Source: Candidatus Poribacteria bacterium (GTDB lineage: Bacteria > Poribacteria > WGA-4E > WGA-3G). From it: 44,421 nt of DNA. The notes below the pieces were generated by a model. The model had not been told where the DNA came from. It was given only the letters and a program-made list of their open reading frames with translations, and did not search any database. The position numbers were made by a program, and so were the translations under genes. Within the stretch, counting starts at the first letter, position 1. Every line of letters begins with the position of its first letter. The stretch is taken from contig JAPPCZ010000098.1 of NCBI GenBank assembly GCA_028824685.1, forward strand, positions 1 to 44,421, in the 5' to 3' direction. Below are positions 1 to 8,359 of this stretch, one piece after another.

Positions 1-10
1 ATCAACGGTA

Positions 11-122
11 TGAATACCTTTTTGGTATTCACCGGGTATGAATGCCATTTAGGCGTTCTCCGTATGGTATTCTGCATGATTCTACATGATTCAGCGGGTA
101 GAGCGCAGCGAAACCTGACCTA
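11..122. repeat. Repeat-derived intergenic sequence at the window edge
   Basis: This stretch lies downstream of the first gene. It contains a hairpin with arms TGAATACC and GGTATTCA around a T5 loop (11-31). At about 92-122 there is a copy of the GGGTAGAGC...GCGAAACC...GACCTAC motif that recurs at 1510-1625 and 26526-26555. Part of it (GGTATTCTGCATGATTC) resembles 11230-11260. I see no credible gene here; a 65-codon reading frame crosses it but has no protein-like features. Confidence 0.45.
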
Positions 123-150
123 CAGGCTTATGACTGACAACTTATTACTA

Positions 151-1464
151 TCATGTTTTTTGTGGTTTCTTACGAGCAGCGGGAAACAATATATTATTGA
201 GAATTAACCGATACCCTGGTGAATGCTTGTGCAGGTCAAGATTCGTGGGTATCTTCCCTTCTCCAACGAGGTGGCGGTAATCCTCCGGGTCGTGCCCACC
301 GAGGAAGGTGAAAGTGCCTTTCCCTAAAGTGCCGTGAACGTATTTAGCATAGTTTGTGCCTTCAATTTTACCTAAAATCGTAACTGACTTGTGAATTCTG
401 TCTAAATTAAAAGATGTCGTCTGTCCAAGAAAACCGCGCACTTCAGAAACGTGGTTTTGCGTGAGCATTGTCGGAATGGGGTCATGTTTGGCAGAAAATT
501 CAAAGAGTTGAAAATCCTCTACACCGGTATGTGGACTCCGATCAGGATTTGGATTGTCAACGTCAGAGAATTCATAGCGATTCGGATTGGGATAGAGCGT
601 AAAATCTTCAAATGCGAACGTTCGCTCAAAATCCAAGTGTTTATGAAAATCGGGCGCGAGCGGCGTTGCGTCTAATACAGGATCGACAATATCAAGCATT
701 CCCCCCTTTGTTGCTAAAGCGATGTCTAACGTTTCGGGTGCTGAACACATCGCAAAGATAAACCCACCTTTTGCAACATAATCGGCTATATCCAGTGCTG
801 TTTGTCCTTTATGGCGGGGGACACGTTTAAATCCTGCTTCCTTTGCTGCAGTCTCAAAAAGTGCTGTCCGTTGTTGATACCACACTTGCTGTGAGAAAGA
901 ACCGTGGAATTTCCCGTGCTGTCCCGTAAAATCTTCGTGGTGTAGGTGTAGCCAATCGTAATTTTCTGTATGCAATGCACCGCGCTGCACCTCCTTATCC
1001 CAGATTTGGTCGTAAGGGATTTCGGCATAGTCCAATGCAATTTTCACTGCATCGTCCCAGGGATCGCGATATGGTGAATCTTCTGATGGTGCATACACAG
1101 CAATTTTGGGTGCTTTTTCTAACAGAATCTCATCCATATTGCTGGTTTCAATGACGGTCTCTTTGATTGTGCGATATTCAACATCGCTCATCTGTTCAAT
1201 TGTGACACCCATCTGTGCGGCGCGGACGCGGACATCGGGCGCATCGGGTATCACAAAAGACCCACCACGATAGTTCAGCCACCAATAACATTGGTATTCA
1301 CGCGGCACCTGTAATGCCCAATATGTCAGTCCGTAAGCCTTCAGATGGTTGGTCTGTTTCTGCTCCATCGGCACAAGTAGATATTGTGCTGATGCGGTAG
1401 ACAGAAGCATTGTAAGGCAGACTATCATCGACAACAACAGGGCAAATCTATTCAGTCTAAACAT
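151..1464 (-). CDS. Conserved secreted protein (family often annotated asparagine synthetase B)
   Basis: The 437-residue product begins with a clear signal peptide (hydrophobic residues about 8-24, then STASAQ), so it is probably exported. The body contains the conserved stretches NHLKAYG, NYRGGSF, WDDAVKIALDYAEIPYD, YDWLHLHHEDFTGQHGKF, FAMCSAPETLDIALA and FLGGHDPEDY. From memory these match a secreted family in Bacteroidetes and relatives that databases label 'asparagine synthetase B'. I see no glutamine-amidotransferase N-terminal Cys and no ATP-pyrophosphatase motif, so that label is probably wrong. Several His, Asp and Cys residues could bind metal. The start is well supported by an AGGAGG eight bases before the ATG. 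The gene stands alone, with repeat-filled gaps on both sides. Family membership is fairly sure; function is unknown. Confidence 0.75.
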   Translation of the reverse strand: MFRLNRFALLLSMIVCLTMLLSTASAQYLLVPMEQKQTNHLKAYGLTYWALQVPREYQCYWWLNYRGGSFVIPDAPDVRVRAAQMGVTIEQMSDVEYRTIKETVIETSNMDEILLEKAPKIAVYAPSEDSPYRDPWDDAVKIALDYAEIPYDQIWDKEVQRGALHTENYDWLHLHHEDFTGQHGKFHGSFSQQVWYQQRTALFETAAKEAGFKRVPRHKGQTALDIADYVAKGGFIFAMCSAPETLDIALATKGGMLDIVDPVLDATPLAPDFHKHLDFERTFAFEDFTLYPNPNRYEFSDVDNPNPDRSPHTGVEDFQLFEFSAKHDPIPTMLTQNHVSEVRGFLGQTTSFNLDRIHKSVTILGKIEGTNYAKYVHGTLGKGTFTFLGGHDPEDYRHLVGEGKIPTNLDLHKHSPGYRLILNNILFPAARKKPQKT

Positions 1465-1509
1465 GGATAAAACCTCCTATCATATCTAAAGTTATAATAA
1501 CTGTCCGTT

Positions 1510-1625
1510 GGGTAGAGCTTGCGAAACCCGCCAAATACCAAACGCGTATTTGGCGTTGATTTGGACATAGAAATCCTATCTAAAATCATACGTGTCGGGT
1601 TTCGCTTTGCTCTACCCGACCTACG
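1510..1625. repeat. MITE-like inverted-repeat element
   Basis: The outer arms GGGTAGAGC (1510-1518) and GCTCTACCC (1609-1617) are inverted copies, each followed inward by GCGAAACCCG-type sequence. The right end runs on into CGACCTACG. Nested inside is a second hairpin, CGCCAAATA (1529-1537) against TATTTGGCG (1547-1555), with a 9-nt loop. No transposase is encoded. Related half-copies occur at about 92-122 and 26526-26555, so this is a dispersed family. It lies upstream of the secreted-protein gene, where it could influence expression. Confidence 0.6.
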
Positions 1626-1773
1626 AAAGAATGCTGCACCCGCAGCTAAAAGAACCAAAAATAGACTACATTTGATTTTATTTCGCATTCTAAATTAATA
1701 CTATAGTTTGGACAATTTACCGCTGTTCAAAACTTGCTAAGAAACTGTTAGGTGTATAAAGCAAAAGAGTGGA

Positions 1774-1994
1774 CACCTTTCGCCCCGCTGGGGCTTTAGA
1801 CTGAGACAATTACTTTTCTATACACTTTTCGCCCCTCTGGGGCTGAGGTGTGATCTTATATTATTTATATTTTTCTGCGATTTTGCTGGCTGAAAGAACC
1901 CGTAGAAAATACCTTTGGGCAGCCCCAGAGGGGCGAAAGGTGTATAGTGACGCGTTAAACAACCCGCTTCAGCCCCAGCGGGGCGACAGATGTA
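1774..1994. repeat. Nested four-copy palindromic repeat (GCCCC-YGGGGC type)
   Basis: Four copies of a short palindromic unit are arranged symmetrically. The outer pair contains GCCCCGCTGGGGCT (about 1783-1795 and, inverted, 1971-1984). The inner pair contains GCCCCTCTGGGGCT. The inner arms, 1818-1845 and 1920-1947, are inverted repeats matching at 27 of 28 positions by eye, separated by 74 bases. The whole could fold into one long cruciform or RNA hairpin. No gene is present. Confidence 0.65.
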
Positions 1995-2206
1995 TCAATA
2001 ATTGAGTCGGTGAATAAAGAACTCAAAAGTCAGACAAAGATACAACACACACGACATAGAAGTCCTGTTAACTTCCAAGTGAACACAGTTGCTGCCCTGA
2101 TCGCTTATACCTGTTTGAAGAAGAAACCTTCACTTAAACACAAAGAACTACAGGAAAAAGACTGTCAGTTGCCAATGATATGTAACTTCTAAAATATTTA
2201 TCAAAC

Positions 2207-2437
2207 TCACGTTACAGTACGTTTTTTATGCAACTTGTGCCGGATCGCCTTCAAACATTTTTTCTTTGAATCATTACAGCAATCTAATGCAGCTTTTAAT
2301 TCTATTAACACCGCACGAGCAGCTTGTAACTGCGGCAGCGATGGCGTTTGCAGATATATTTTTAACAATTCTTTTCTTTCAGCACTATCCATTTCATCTT
2401 GGGATTTAAGGATTTTACGATATCGTGAATAGTCCAT
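2207..2437 (-). CDS. Small hypothetical protein (76 aa)
   Basis: I do not recognise this protein. It is 76 residues, charged and mostly helical in character, with a Lys/Arg-rich C-terminus (SKKKCLKAIRHKLHKKRTVT) and two adjacent cysteines near the middle. There is no signal peptide or membrane segment. GGAGAC lies eight bases before the ATG, which supports real translation. It sits between repeat-rich gaps, apart from its neighbours. A short basic protein like this could bind nucleic acid, but nothing in the sequence proves that. Confidence 0.5.
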   Translation of the reverse strand: MDYSRYRKILKSQDEMDSAERKELLKIYLQTPSLPQLQAARAVLIELKAALDCCNDSKKKCLKAIRHKLHKKRTVT

Positions 2438-2525
2438 ATTTTATGTCTCCAATTTGTGTTTTTCAAGTAAGTAGAGCGTATCTCATAAATAAGATTTGTT
2501 GGTTCATTATCAATTGATTCTCTTT

Positions 2526-2588
2526 GTAGGAGGGAACTCCGATTCCCGACTATTAGTGGTTTCGTCGCGATTCGGAGATCGCTCCTAC
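2526..2588. repeat. Small MITE-like element with GTAGGAG ends (copy 1)
   Basis: The element starts GTAGGAGGGAACTCCGATTC and ends with the inverted counterpart CGGAGATCGCTCCTAC, enclosing a short non-repeated middle. A second, similarly sized copy in the opposite arrangement lies at 11320-11384. The right arm is the same unit that is amplified in tandem at 15632-15922. No coding capacity. Confidence 0.65.
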
Positions 2589-2600
2589 AGGATATTGAAA

Positions 2601-2623
2601 TCGGGCTTTGAAAGCCCTCCAAC
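2601..2623. repeat. Short palindromic repeat (TCGGG...CCCTCC family)
   Basis: A hairpin with GGGCTTT and AAAGCCC arms followed by TCCAAC. Its layout matches the copies at 13032-13055, 41520-41543 and 41553-41577, with stem bases changed in compensating pairs. That suggests selection or drift that conserves the hairpin rather than the sequence. Confidence 0.5.
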
Positions 2624-2679
2624 TATTTATGAGATAGGTTGTAGTTGTATTTTATCAAGTCTATTTATTTTTTTAAGTT

Positions 2680-3180
2680 TTACAGTTCACTGTAAGAAAC
2701 GGCAATTGGTTCTGCCGCGTTTAAGTTTAATGTCGTTTTTACATGGTGATGTTCTTTGACTGCCTCTGTTTCGGATTGTCCCTGAAATACGGTTTCTAAT
2801 TCAACGAATTCCCCTAAACCTTCAACTGTATCTAAATGAATTCGGGTGTTTTTATACATCCAGACTGATCTCTGTTTTTTAACGATTGTCTTTATACCTA
2901 ACGCAGCAGTTAGAAGTTCTTTTAGTGCTGTCGGTTCAGCAATTTCACTGATTTGATATATACTGTAGCGAGATTCCAACGCATTCGGGCGTTCATAGTA
3001 AATTAGCCAACCTTCATCTAATTCATCTGTCTCGCGTAGTTTTAACCTGCCTTTCGGATTCTGAAAATAGGTATCTACTTGATTTATCGTTTCGGTGTAG
3101 GTTGCCTTTAGGTCAGCTAACTTTGGTAGAAGGGCATCAAGCGACTCATACCGTACTTTAAACTCTAAGTTTTTTGCCAT
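2680..3180 (-). CDS. CYTH domain protein (class IV adenylate cyclase / triphosphatase-like)
   Basis: A single CYTH domain fills all 166 residues. The features are LEFKVR at the N-terminus (Glu6 and Lys8 of the family's ExExK, with the first Glu replaced by Asn4), RLKLRE and YYERP strands, a basic KKQRSVW strand, and HLDTVEGLGEFVELE with the acidic residues that bind metal in this fold. CYTH proteins hydrolyse or cyclise triphosphate substrates such as thiamine triphosphate, inorganic tripolyphosphate or ATP. The substrate cannot be told from the sequence. No clear Shine-Dalgarno precedes the ATG. The next minus-strand gene upstream is 71 bases away and unrelated. Cytoplasmic. The family call is firm. 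Confidence 0.85.
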   Translation of the reverse strand: MAKNLEFKVRYESLDALLPKLADLKATYTETINQVDTYFQNPKGRLKLRETDELDEGWLIYYERPNALESRYSIYQISEIAEPTALKELLTAALGIKTIVKKQRSVWMYKNTRIHLDTVEGLGEFVELETVFQGQSETEAVKEHHHVKTTLNLNAAEPIAVSYSEL

Positions 3181-3251
3181 TGTTTGATGTTAATTGTTGT
3201 TCTTAATAAATACGACAACTTCGGTATATATAGTACTAACACACCCCAGGC

Positions 3252-3857
3252 TCATTCAAGTTCCATAAAATCTAAATCATCTTCAGTTTGATAACTATTG
3301 ACACAGGAGCGATTACACCGTTCTCCGTGAACCTGTAACCCACAAACACGATGCTTCAAACGTAGTGAACTAACTAAACACGTCCGTAGTTGTTCAGGAT
3401 CAAAGTTGCGTCCCATTAGGAAACTGTAACTCCCTCTTTGCATGAGATAACGTGCTGTCCTGTCATCAGAAACAATTGAGATGATTTTAACGTGGGATTG
3501 ATATTTTTGAATAAATTCAAAGATACGAGTACGCCGAAATCGTGTGAAATCTGCAATTATCATACGATATTTTGCTAACTTCAACATCCCGACTGCCTGT
3601 GCACTGCGCCCTATTACATCATATCGATGGTTTTCTGATTCAAGCACATTTACTATTTTATCACGCACATCACGATTATAAGAAATGACCAGCACATCAC
3701 CTTTCAATTGAGATATTGAGTGCTCCTCTTGAATTTCAAGTGGGAGAAGGGCATCATCAACTCGCCATCGCAAACGCCCACGTGCATCACGCACACGTCT
3801 TTCGACCTGGGCAAGTTTCTCCTCCATTTCTGGACGTCGTTTTTTTGATCTTCGCAT
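3252..3857 (-). CDS. Atypical response-regulator receiver-like protein
   Basis: The 201-residue protein has a highly basic, coiled-coil-like N-terminus (residues 1-35, rich in Arg and Lys) followed by a CheY-like alternation of strands and helices (about 53-170). Asp103 in MIIADFTRF sits where receivers carry the phospho-accepting Asp. The usual N-terminal acidic pair is replaced by SYN after the first strand (DVLVISYNRD), and the conserved Lys after strand 5 is absent (SYSFLMGRNF). It may therefore act without phosphorylation. The C-terminus carries three Cys in a CGLQVHGERCNRSC cluster that could bind metal. No output domain or kinase lies nearby. Translation could also begin at Met11. Confidence 0.55.
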   Translation of the reverse strand: MRRSKKRRPEMEEKLAQVERRVRDARGRLRWRVDDALLPLEIQEEHSISQLKGDVLVISYNRDVRDKIVNVLESENHRYDVIGRSAQAVGMLKLAKYRMIIADFTRFRRTRIFEFIQKYQSHVKIISIVSDDRTARYLMQRGSYSFLMGRNFDPEQLRTCLVSSLRLKHRVCGLQVHGERCNRSCVNSYQTEDDLDFMELE

Positions 3858-4218
3858 AATAGACCTAATACCTCTTTAATGCTTGGACATACGCATTGTG
3901 TCTCTGACACTTCTGTAGAAGCAAGAAAACCCTTTATACGTAATCCCTACAAATTTAATAACGAATTATTCTGAAAAAGAATTCATAAATTTTAGAAAAT
4001 GTTGACTGACTTCAAAGTAGACGCTACGTTCAGATGTGGCACGACATTTTTCTTGTAAAAAAAAGTCGTGTGCTATAAAATAGCGACAATTCGTCTTACT
4101 GCTATCCATCAGTGTTCGCTTTGGTTACATATTATAGACGCATTTGGATTAAAAAAGATAGCAAAAAACACCTTGTGTTCCCTATCATTATACGTATTTA
4201 AACCGGAAAGGGTAGAAA
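3858..4218. other. Intergenic region between divergent genes
   Basis: This gap separates the minus-strand receiver-like gene from the plus-strand operon at 4219, so it should hold both promoters. TTGACT (4002-4007) with TACGTT 17 bases on, and TTGTAA...TATAAA (4053-4079, 15-base gap), are weak rightward candidates; neither is convincing. The 4030-4200 part is AT-rich. No RNA gene or repeat was recognised. Confidence 0.35.
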
Positions 4219-5268
4219 ATGAGCGACACACCGTCAACATCTCAAATTCCGATTCCTTCGCATTTTGATTCTGCACAGGTAGATCAGGTTTGGCGCATTG
4301 CGTACCAAGAGAGGCTGCATGAGGCTCGTGCATGGGCACAACAATACGACATCCCTCACGTATCCGAGGATTCCCTCCGCACCTGCTTGCTGCTTGTTGA
4401 TGTCCAAAATACGTTCTGTATTCCAGATTATGAGCTTTTTGTCGGCGGTAGATCGGGAAATGGTGCAGTTGAGGACAATGTGCGCTTGTGTGAGTTCATT
4501 TATCGTAATCTTCCGCATATTACTAAAATCGCTTGTACGTTGGATACGCATACTGCGATGCAGATATTCCACGAAATTTTTTGGGTTAACGATGCAGGCG
4601 AGCATCCGGTGCCACTGCAGACACTTATCACGCAATCGGATATTGAAGCAGGAAATTGGCGTGTTAATCCGGCGGTTGTTGAGAACCTGAGAGGAAATGC
4701 GGATCAATACGCATGGTTCAAGAAGTATGGTGAACATTATGTCAAAACGCTTACAGTTGAAGGTAAGTACCCACTTACGATATGGCCCTACCACGCCATG
4801 CTCGGTGGAATTGGGCACGCTGTTGTCTCTGCAGTTGATGAAGCGTGCTTTTTTCATGCAATTGCTCGCAACAGCCAAACACACTACGAACTCAAAGGAC
4901 GGAACCCGCTGACAGAAAACTATTCAGTCCTCCGACCAGAAGTGCTTAATGATGTGGAAGGGAAACCAATTGCCCAAAAGAACAAGGATTTTTTGGAAAT
5001 GCTATTAGAATATGATCGCGTGATTATTGGAGGACAAGCAAAAAGCCACTGTGTCGCTTGGACGGTGAGCGACCTACTTGAAGAAATACAACAAACGGAT
5101 CCGATGCTTGCCAAGAAAGTCTATCTGATGGAAGATTTGACATCGCCGGTTGTTGTGCCTGATGTGGTGGACTATACTGACTCGGCAGATGAGGCTTTTG
5201 CCGAATTTTCAAAGGCGGGAATGCATATAGTCAAATCAACGGAACCGATTGGAGCCTGGATTAGGTGA
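4219..5268 (+). CDS. Nicotinamidase/isochorismatase-like cysteine hydrolase
   Basis: This 349-residue member of the cysteine hydrolase superfamily has the expected catalytic parts: Asp61 in LLLVDVQNTFC, a Lys in the VEGKYPLTIWP segment, and the nucleophile near Cys278 in KSHCVAW. DTHTAMQIFHE resembles the metal-binding Asp-x-His...His of nicotinamidases. It is longer than typical nicotinamidases (about 200 residues) because of an N-terminal extension and an insertion around KYPLTIWPYHAMLGGIGHAV, a stretch I associate with a distinct long subfamily. Such enzymes hydrolyse nicotinamide or related amides. The adjacent nucleoside-type transporter makes salvage of a nucleoside or NAD-related compound plausible, but that is inference. 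AAAGGG precedes the ATG. It is the first gene of a plus-strand run. Confidence 0.85.
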   Translation: MSDTPSTSQIPIPSHFDSAQVDQVWRIAYQERLHEARAWAQQYDIPHVSEDSLRTCLLLVDVQNTFCIPDYELFVGGRSGNGAVEDNVRLCEFIYRNLPHITKIACTLDTHTAMQIFHEIFWVNDAGEHPVPLQTLITQSDIEAGNWRVNPAVVENLRGNADQYAWFKKYGEHYVKTLTVEGKYPLTIWPYHAMLGGIGHAVVSAVDEACFFHAIARNSQTHYELKGRNPLTENYSVLRPEVLNDVEGKPIAQKNKDFLEMLLEYDRVIIGGQAKSHCVAWTVSDLLEEIQQTDPMLAKKVYLMEDLTSPVVVPDVVDYTDSADEAFAEFSKAGMHIVKSTEPIGAWIR

Positions 5269-5307
5269 ATACGAAGTGTAACCGAAAGTAAATAAGGATG
5301 GATAGTT

Positions 5308-6543
5308 ATGGCAAACAGACGGTCAGAGATAATTACCTTTTCCAGACTGTCGGGGATGATGTTTTTACAATTTGCTATATGGGGCGCGTGGGCAGTCCTT
5401 ATTGCTGGACACATGGAAAATCTTGGGTTCACTGGCAAGCAAATTAGTTATGTCTTTGGTACTACCGCCATTGGTGCAATAATTTCGCCTATCATTGCCG
5501 GATGGGTTGCAGATCGGTTAATGCCTGCCCAACTGTTCGCTGCTATTTCGCATATACTTAGCGGCGTTTGTCTCCTCATTGCATGGAAACAGACAACATT
5601 CCCAATGATGTGGTTGATGATTTTCCTACACGCCATCCTCTATATGCCCACTATCGCCCTCACTAACTCAATCGCTTTTCATCACATGGGACAGTCAGAA
5701 AAATTTGGAAATATCCGTGTTTTCGGAACCTTGGGGTGGATCGTAATCAATTGGGGATTGAGTTTATATCTCCGATATTGGGAAGGACAGGAAACTAATC
5801 TGCCGCACGTTGGGGACTGTTTGCTTTTCGGAGCTATCATTTCTTTCGTAATGGGTGCTTACTGCCTAACCTTGCCGAACACACCCCCAAGCAAAGAGGC
5901 AAAAAATCCGTACGCTTTTCTTGAAGCCTTCTCCCTTACCTCAAATAAGAACTTTGCAGTGCTTCTATTTATCTCATTCCTTGTTGCGATTGAATTGCCT
6001 TTCTATTACAATTTGACCTATCTGTTCCTGACTGAAGCAGAGCATGGTGTTGGGTTAGCAGCGAGTAACGCTAATTTTGCGATGAGCCTTGGACAGGTAG
6101 CTGAAATTGCCCTGATGTTGTTGCTATTTCCATGTCTACGGCGTTTTGGGATGCGGATGACTATCTTTTTGGGGATTCTGGCGTGGCCAGTGCGTTATGC
6201 TATATTTGCCATAGGTGAGCCCGTGTGGTTAGTTGTGGGGGCACAGACATTGCACGGAATTTGTTACTCATTCTTTTTTGTCGGAGGGATGATTGCGATT
6301 GAATCACTTAGTCCAAAGGATATTCGCGCAAGTTCCCAAGCATTGCTCTTATTTGTTACAAACGGGTTTGGTATGTTGGTCGGACATTTTGTGAGTGGGC
6401 GTATACATGATTTCTTTGCTTATGCAGAAGGTGGACATGCATGGGCAAAAATCTTTATGCTACCGATTGTTGTAACTGTCATTGCAGCGATTGCCTTCTT
6501 TATATTGTTTGATGAAAAGAAATATCAGCAGACGCGAATGTAG
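5308..6543 (+). CDS. MFS transporter, nucleoside:H+ symporter (NupG-like) family
   Basis: A 411-residue integral membrane protein with about twelve hydrophobic helices. The start (LSGMMFLQFAIWGAWAVLIAGHM), the GWVADRLMPAQ loop between helices 2 and 3, and FGNIRVFGTLGWIVINW match the NupG/XapB branch of the major facilitator superfamily, which brings nucleosides into the cell with protons. The substrate here is not proven. It starts 39 bases after the hydrolase gene, with AAGGATGG before the ATG, so the two are probably co-transcribed and the transporter may supply the hydrolase's substrate. Full length, no defects seen. Confidence 0.85.
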   Translation: MANRRSEIITFSRLSGMMFLQFAIWGAWAVLIAGHMENLGFTGKQISYVFGTTAIGAIISPIIAGWVADRLMPAQLFAAISHILSGVCLLIAWKQTTFPMMWLMIFLHAILYMPTIALTNSIAFHHMGQSEKFGNIRVFGTLGWIVINWGLSLYLRYWEGQETNLPHVGDCLLFGAIISFVMGAYCLTLPNTPPSKEAKNPYAFLEAFSLTSNKNFAVLLFISFLVAIELPFYYNLTYLFLTEAEHGVGLAASNANFAMSLGQVAEIALMLLLFPCLRRFGMRMTIFLGILAWPVRYAIFAIGEPVWLVVGAQTLHGICYSFFFVGGMIAIESLSPKDIRASSQALLLFVTNGFGMLVGHFVSGRIHDFFAYAEGGHAWAKIFMLPIVVTVIAAIAFFILFDEKKYQQTRM

Positions 6544-6583
6544 TATTTAACACACTGGATAATAAAGAATATAGGAGAAATTT

Positions 6584-8287
6584 ATGTCAACTGGCAAAAC
6601 TCTCATATTTTCCCATAGTGCGGGCGAAATCCCGGTTTCATCAATGCAGAATTGGCGTATTATAATCTCTGATGATGCAACTGCTTCCGAAAGATATGCT
6701 GCCGAAGAATTCCAAAAATTGCTTAATCAAGCAACCTCATTTGCATTACCGCTTGAGACAACAGAGGAAAACATCAACCACAATGAAGGGCAGGTTAATA
6801 TCAGTGCATCTCCCACGATGGACGATGAAGAAATTCACATCACTGTTGACAATAATCAAATTAAGATTAGCGGTGGCTTGCCGAGAGGTGTTCTCTATGC
6901 TGTATACCAGTTTCTTGAAGAACTGGTTGGTATCCGATTTTTAACCGCTGACCATACATACATTCCAGATGCGTCTGAACTGAAAATTCCATGCGGTAGT
7001 TATATATACAATCCACCGTTTTCATTCCGTTGGAGTTACTACCGTGAGAACTCAAATGCCCCCGAATTTGCTGCGAAACGTAAAGTTAACACCGTCACAG
7101 ATGCTGAAAAACTTGGTGGAAAAACAGGTCAACAACTTATCAATCATTCGTTTCATGTGCTTGTTCCTTATGGCACGTATGGTGAAAGTCATCCGGAGTA
7201 TTATGCCTTAGTTGATGGCAAAAGAGACACCAATACCCACGGCGGTGGACCGCAGTTGTGCGTTACCAATCCAGAGGTAATAGAGATCGCTGCCTCATCA
7301 GCAATCCAACGCCTCACTGACAACCCCAATGTTGCAAATATTAGTGTCAGTCAAGCAGATACAGCCGCGTATTGCCGATGTGAACCTTGCGAAGAACTAA
7401 ACGAAGCGGAAGGTACGCCGATGGGTTCACAGTTGACGTTTGTCAACGCGGTGGCGGAACGCATTGAAAAAGGCCATCCCAATGTCAAAGTTGGAACACT
7501 TGCATATTGGTATACCCGAAAACCACCTAAGACTGTTACGCCACGAGATAACGTTCAGATTCAACTCTGTAGTATTGAATGTTGCACGCTCCATGCCATT
7601 GACGATTCAGATTGTGAACAGAATCAGGCGTTTTGTGCGGATACGAACGCATGGGGAAAAATTTGTAATGACATCTGGATTTGGAATTATAACACCAACT
7701 TCCGTTCCTACGATTTACCGTTTCCAAATCTGCGAAGTATAGGACCTAATGTCCGCTATTTTTTACAGAACAATGCTAAAGGTGTCTTTATGCAGGCAAA
7801 TGGCAACGGGTTAACAGGTGAATTCTCCGACTTACGAAATTACATTATTTCACATCTCCTCTGGAATCCACATCTTGATGATCAGGCAGTCTTAACCGAA
7901 TTTGTTGAACTCCACTACGAATCGGCTGCACCTGCTATTTTGGCTTATATCAATTTCCTCCACGAAAATGTTGAGGAGAGAAACCTTCATCCGCGATGTT
8001 TTCCAAGTCCAGAGGATGTCGGCTTAGATGCTGAGAGCGCACAGCGTGTATTTGACTATTTCCAAGAAGCGTTGGCACTCGCAGCAAATTCTGAAATCCA
8101 AGCACGTGTCGAAAAAGCCTCTATTCCTGCCTACAAAGCGATGTTGGTTGCCGGTGGTGAAATTGCACCACAACGGCGGCGCGCCTTGATCGCTGAGTAT
8201 ATTGCATTGTGTAAACGCTATGGATTGACACACACAGCAGAAACTCAATCCGCTGAAGACTATTTTGAAGAATTGCACAAGCATTAG
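6584..8287 (+). CDS. DUF4838 domain protein (glycosidase-like)
   Basis: The 567 residues show the layout of DUF4838 proteins. An N-terminal domain resembles the non-catalytic domain of GH20/GH67-type enzymes (AAEEFQKLLNQ; GGLPRGVLYAVYQFLEELVGIRFLT). The DUF4838 barrel-like core follows (HPEYYALVDGKR, PQLCVTNPEV, a Cys pair in YCRCEPC, FVNAVAERI, IWIWNYNTNF, KGVFMQANGN). The family is thought to act on sugars or uronic acids, but few members are characterised. No signal peptide is visible, so it looks cytoplasmic. AGGAGA lies upstream of the start, 40 bases after the transporter gene. Co-expression with the transporter would fit breakdown of an imported glycoside or nucleoside-like compound (inference). 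Confidence 0.8.
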   Translation: MSTGKTLIFSHSAGEIPVSSMQNWRIIISDDATASERYAAEEFQKLLNQATSFALPLETTEENINHNEGQVNISASPTMDDEEIHITVDNNQIKISGGLPRGVLYAVYQFLEELVGIRFLTADHTYIPDASELKIPCGSYIYNPPFSFRWSYYRENSNAPEFAAKRKVNTVTDAEKLGGKTGQQLINHSFHVLVPYGTYGESHPEYYALVDGKRDTNTHGGGPQLCVTNPEVIEIAASSAIQRLTDNPNVANISVSQADTAAYCRCEPCEELNEAEGTPMGSQLTFVNAVAERIEKGHPNVKVGTLAYWYTRKPPKTVTPRDNVQIQLCSIECCTLHAIDDSDCEQNQAFCADTNAWGKICNDIWIWNYNTNFRSYDLPFPNLRSIGPNVRYFLQNNAKGVFMQANGNGLTGEFSDLRNYIISHLLWNPHLDDQAVLTEFVELHYESAAPAILAYINFLHENVEERNLHPRCFPSPEDVGLDAESAQRVFDYFQEALALAANSEIQARVEKASIPAYKAMLVAGGEIAPQRRRALIAEYIALCKRYGLTHTAETQSAEDYFEELHKH

Positions 8288-8359
8288 AGGTCAACACTCT
8301 ACTATTGATTTTCTTAATAGCGCGTAGAGTTTCTCGTAGGTCATCGTGAGAATTAACAG

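Noticed and set aside
1452..1688. A 78-codon minus-strand frame
   Set aside because: It runs through the MITE-like element and overlaps the well-supported start of the secreted-protein gene.
2010..2192. A 60-codon plus-strand frame
   Set aside because: Starts at a codon with no ribosome site, shows no recognisable protein character, and lies next to repeats.
4234..4884. A 216-codon minus-strand frame
   Set aside because: Antisense to the nicotinamidase-like gene, which has clear family motifs and a ribosome site; the antisense product has none.
8296..8330. Hairpin between the DUF4838 and VWA genes as a terminator
   Set aside because: The arms are interrupted and no T run follows, so read-through in the operon is more likely.
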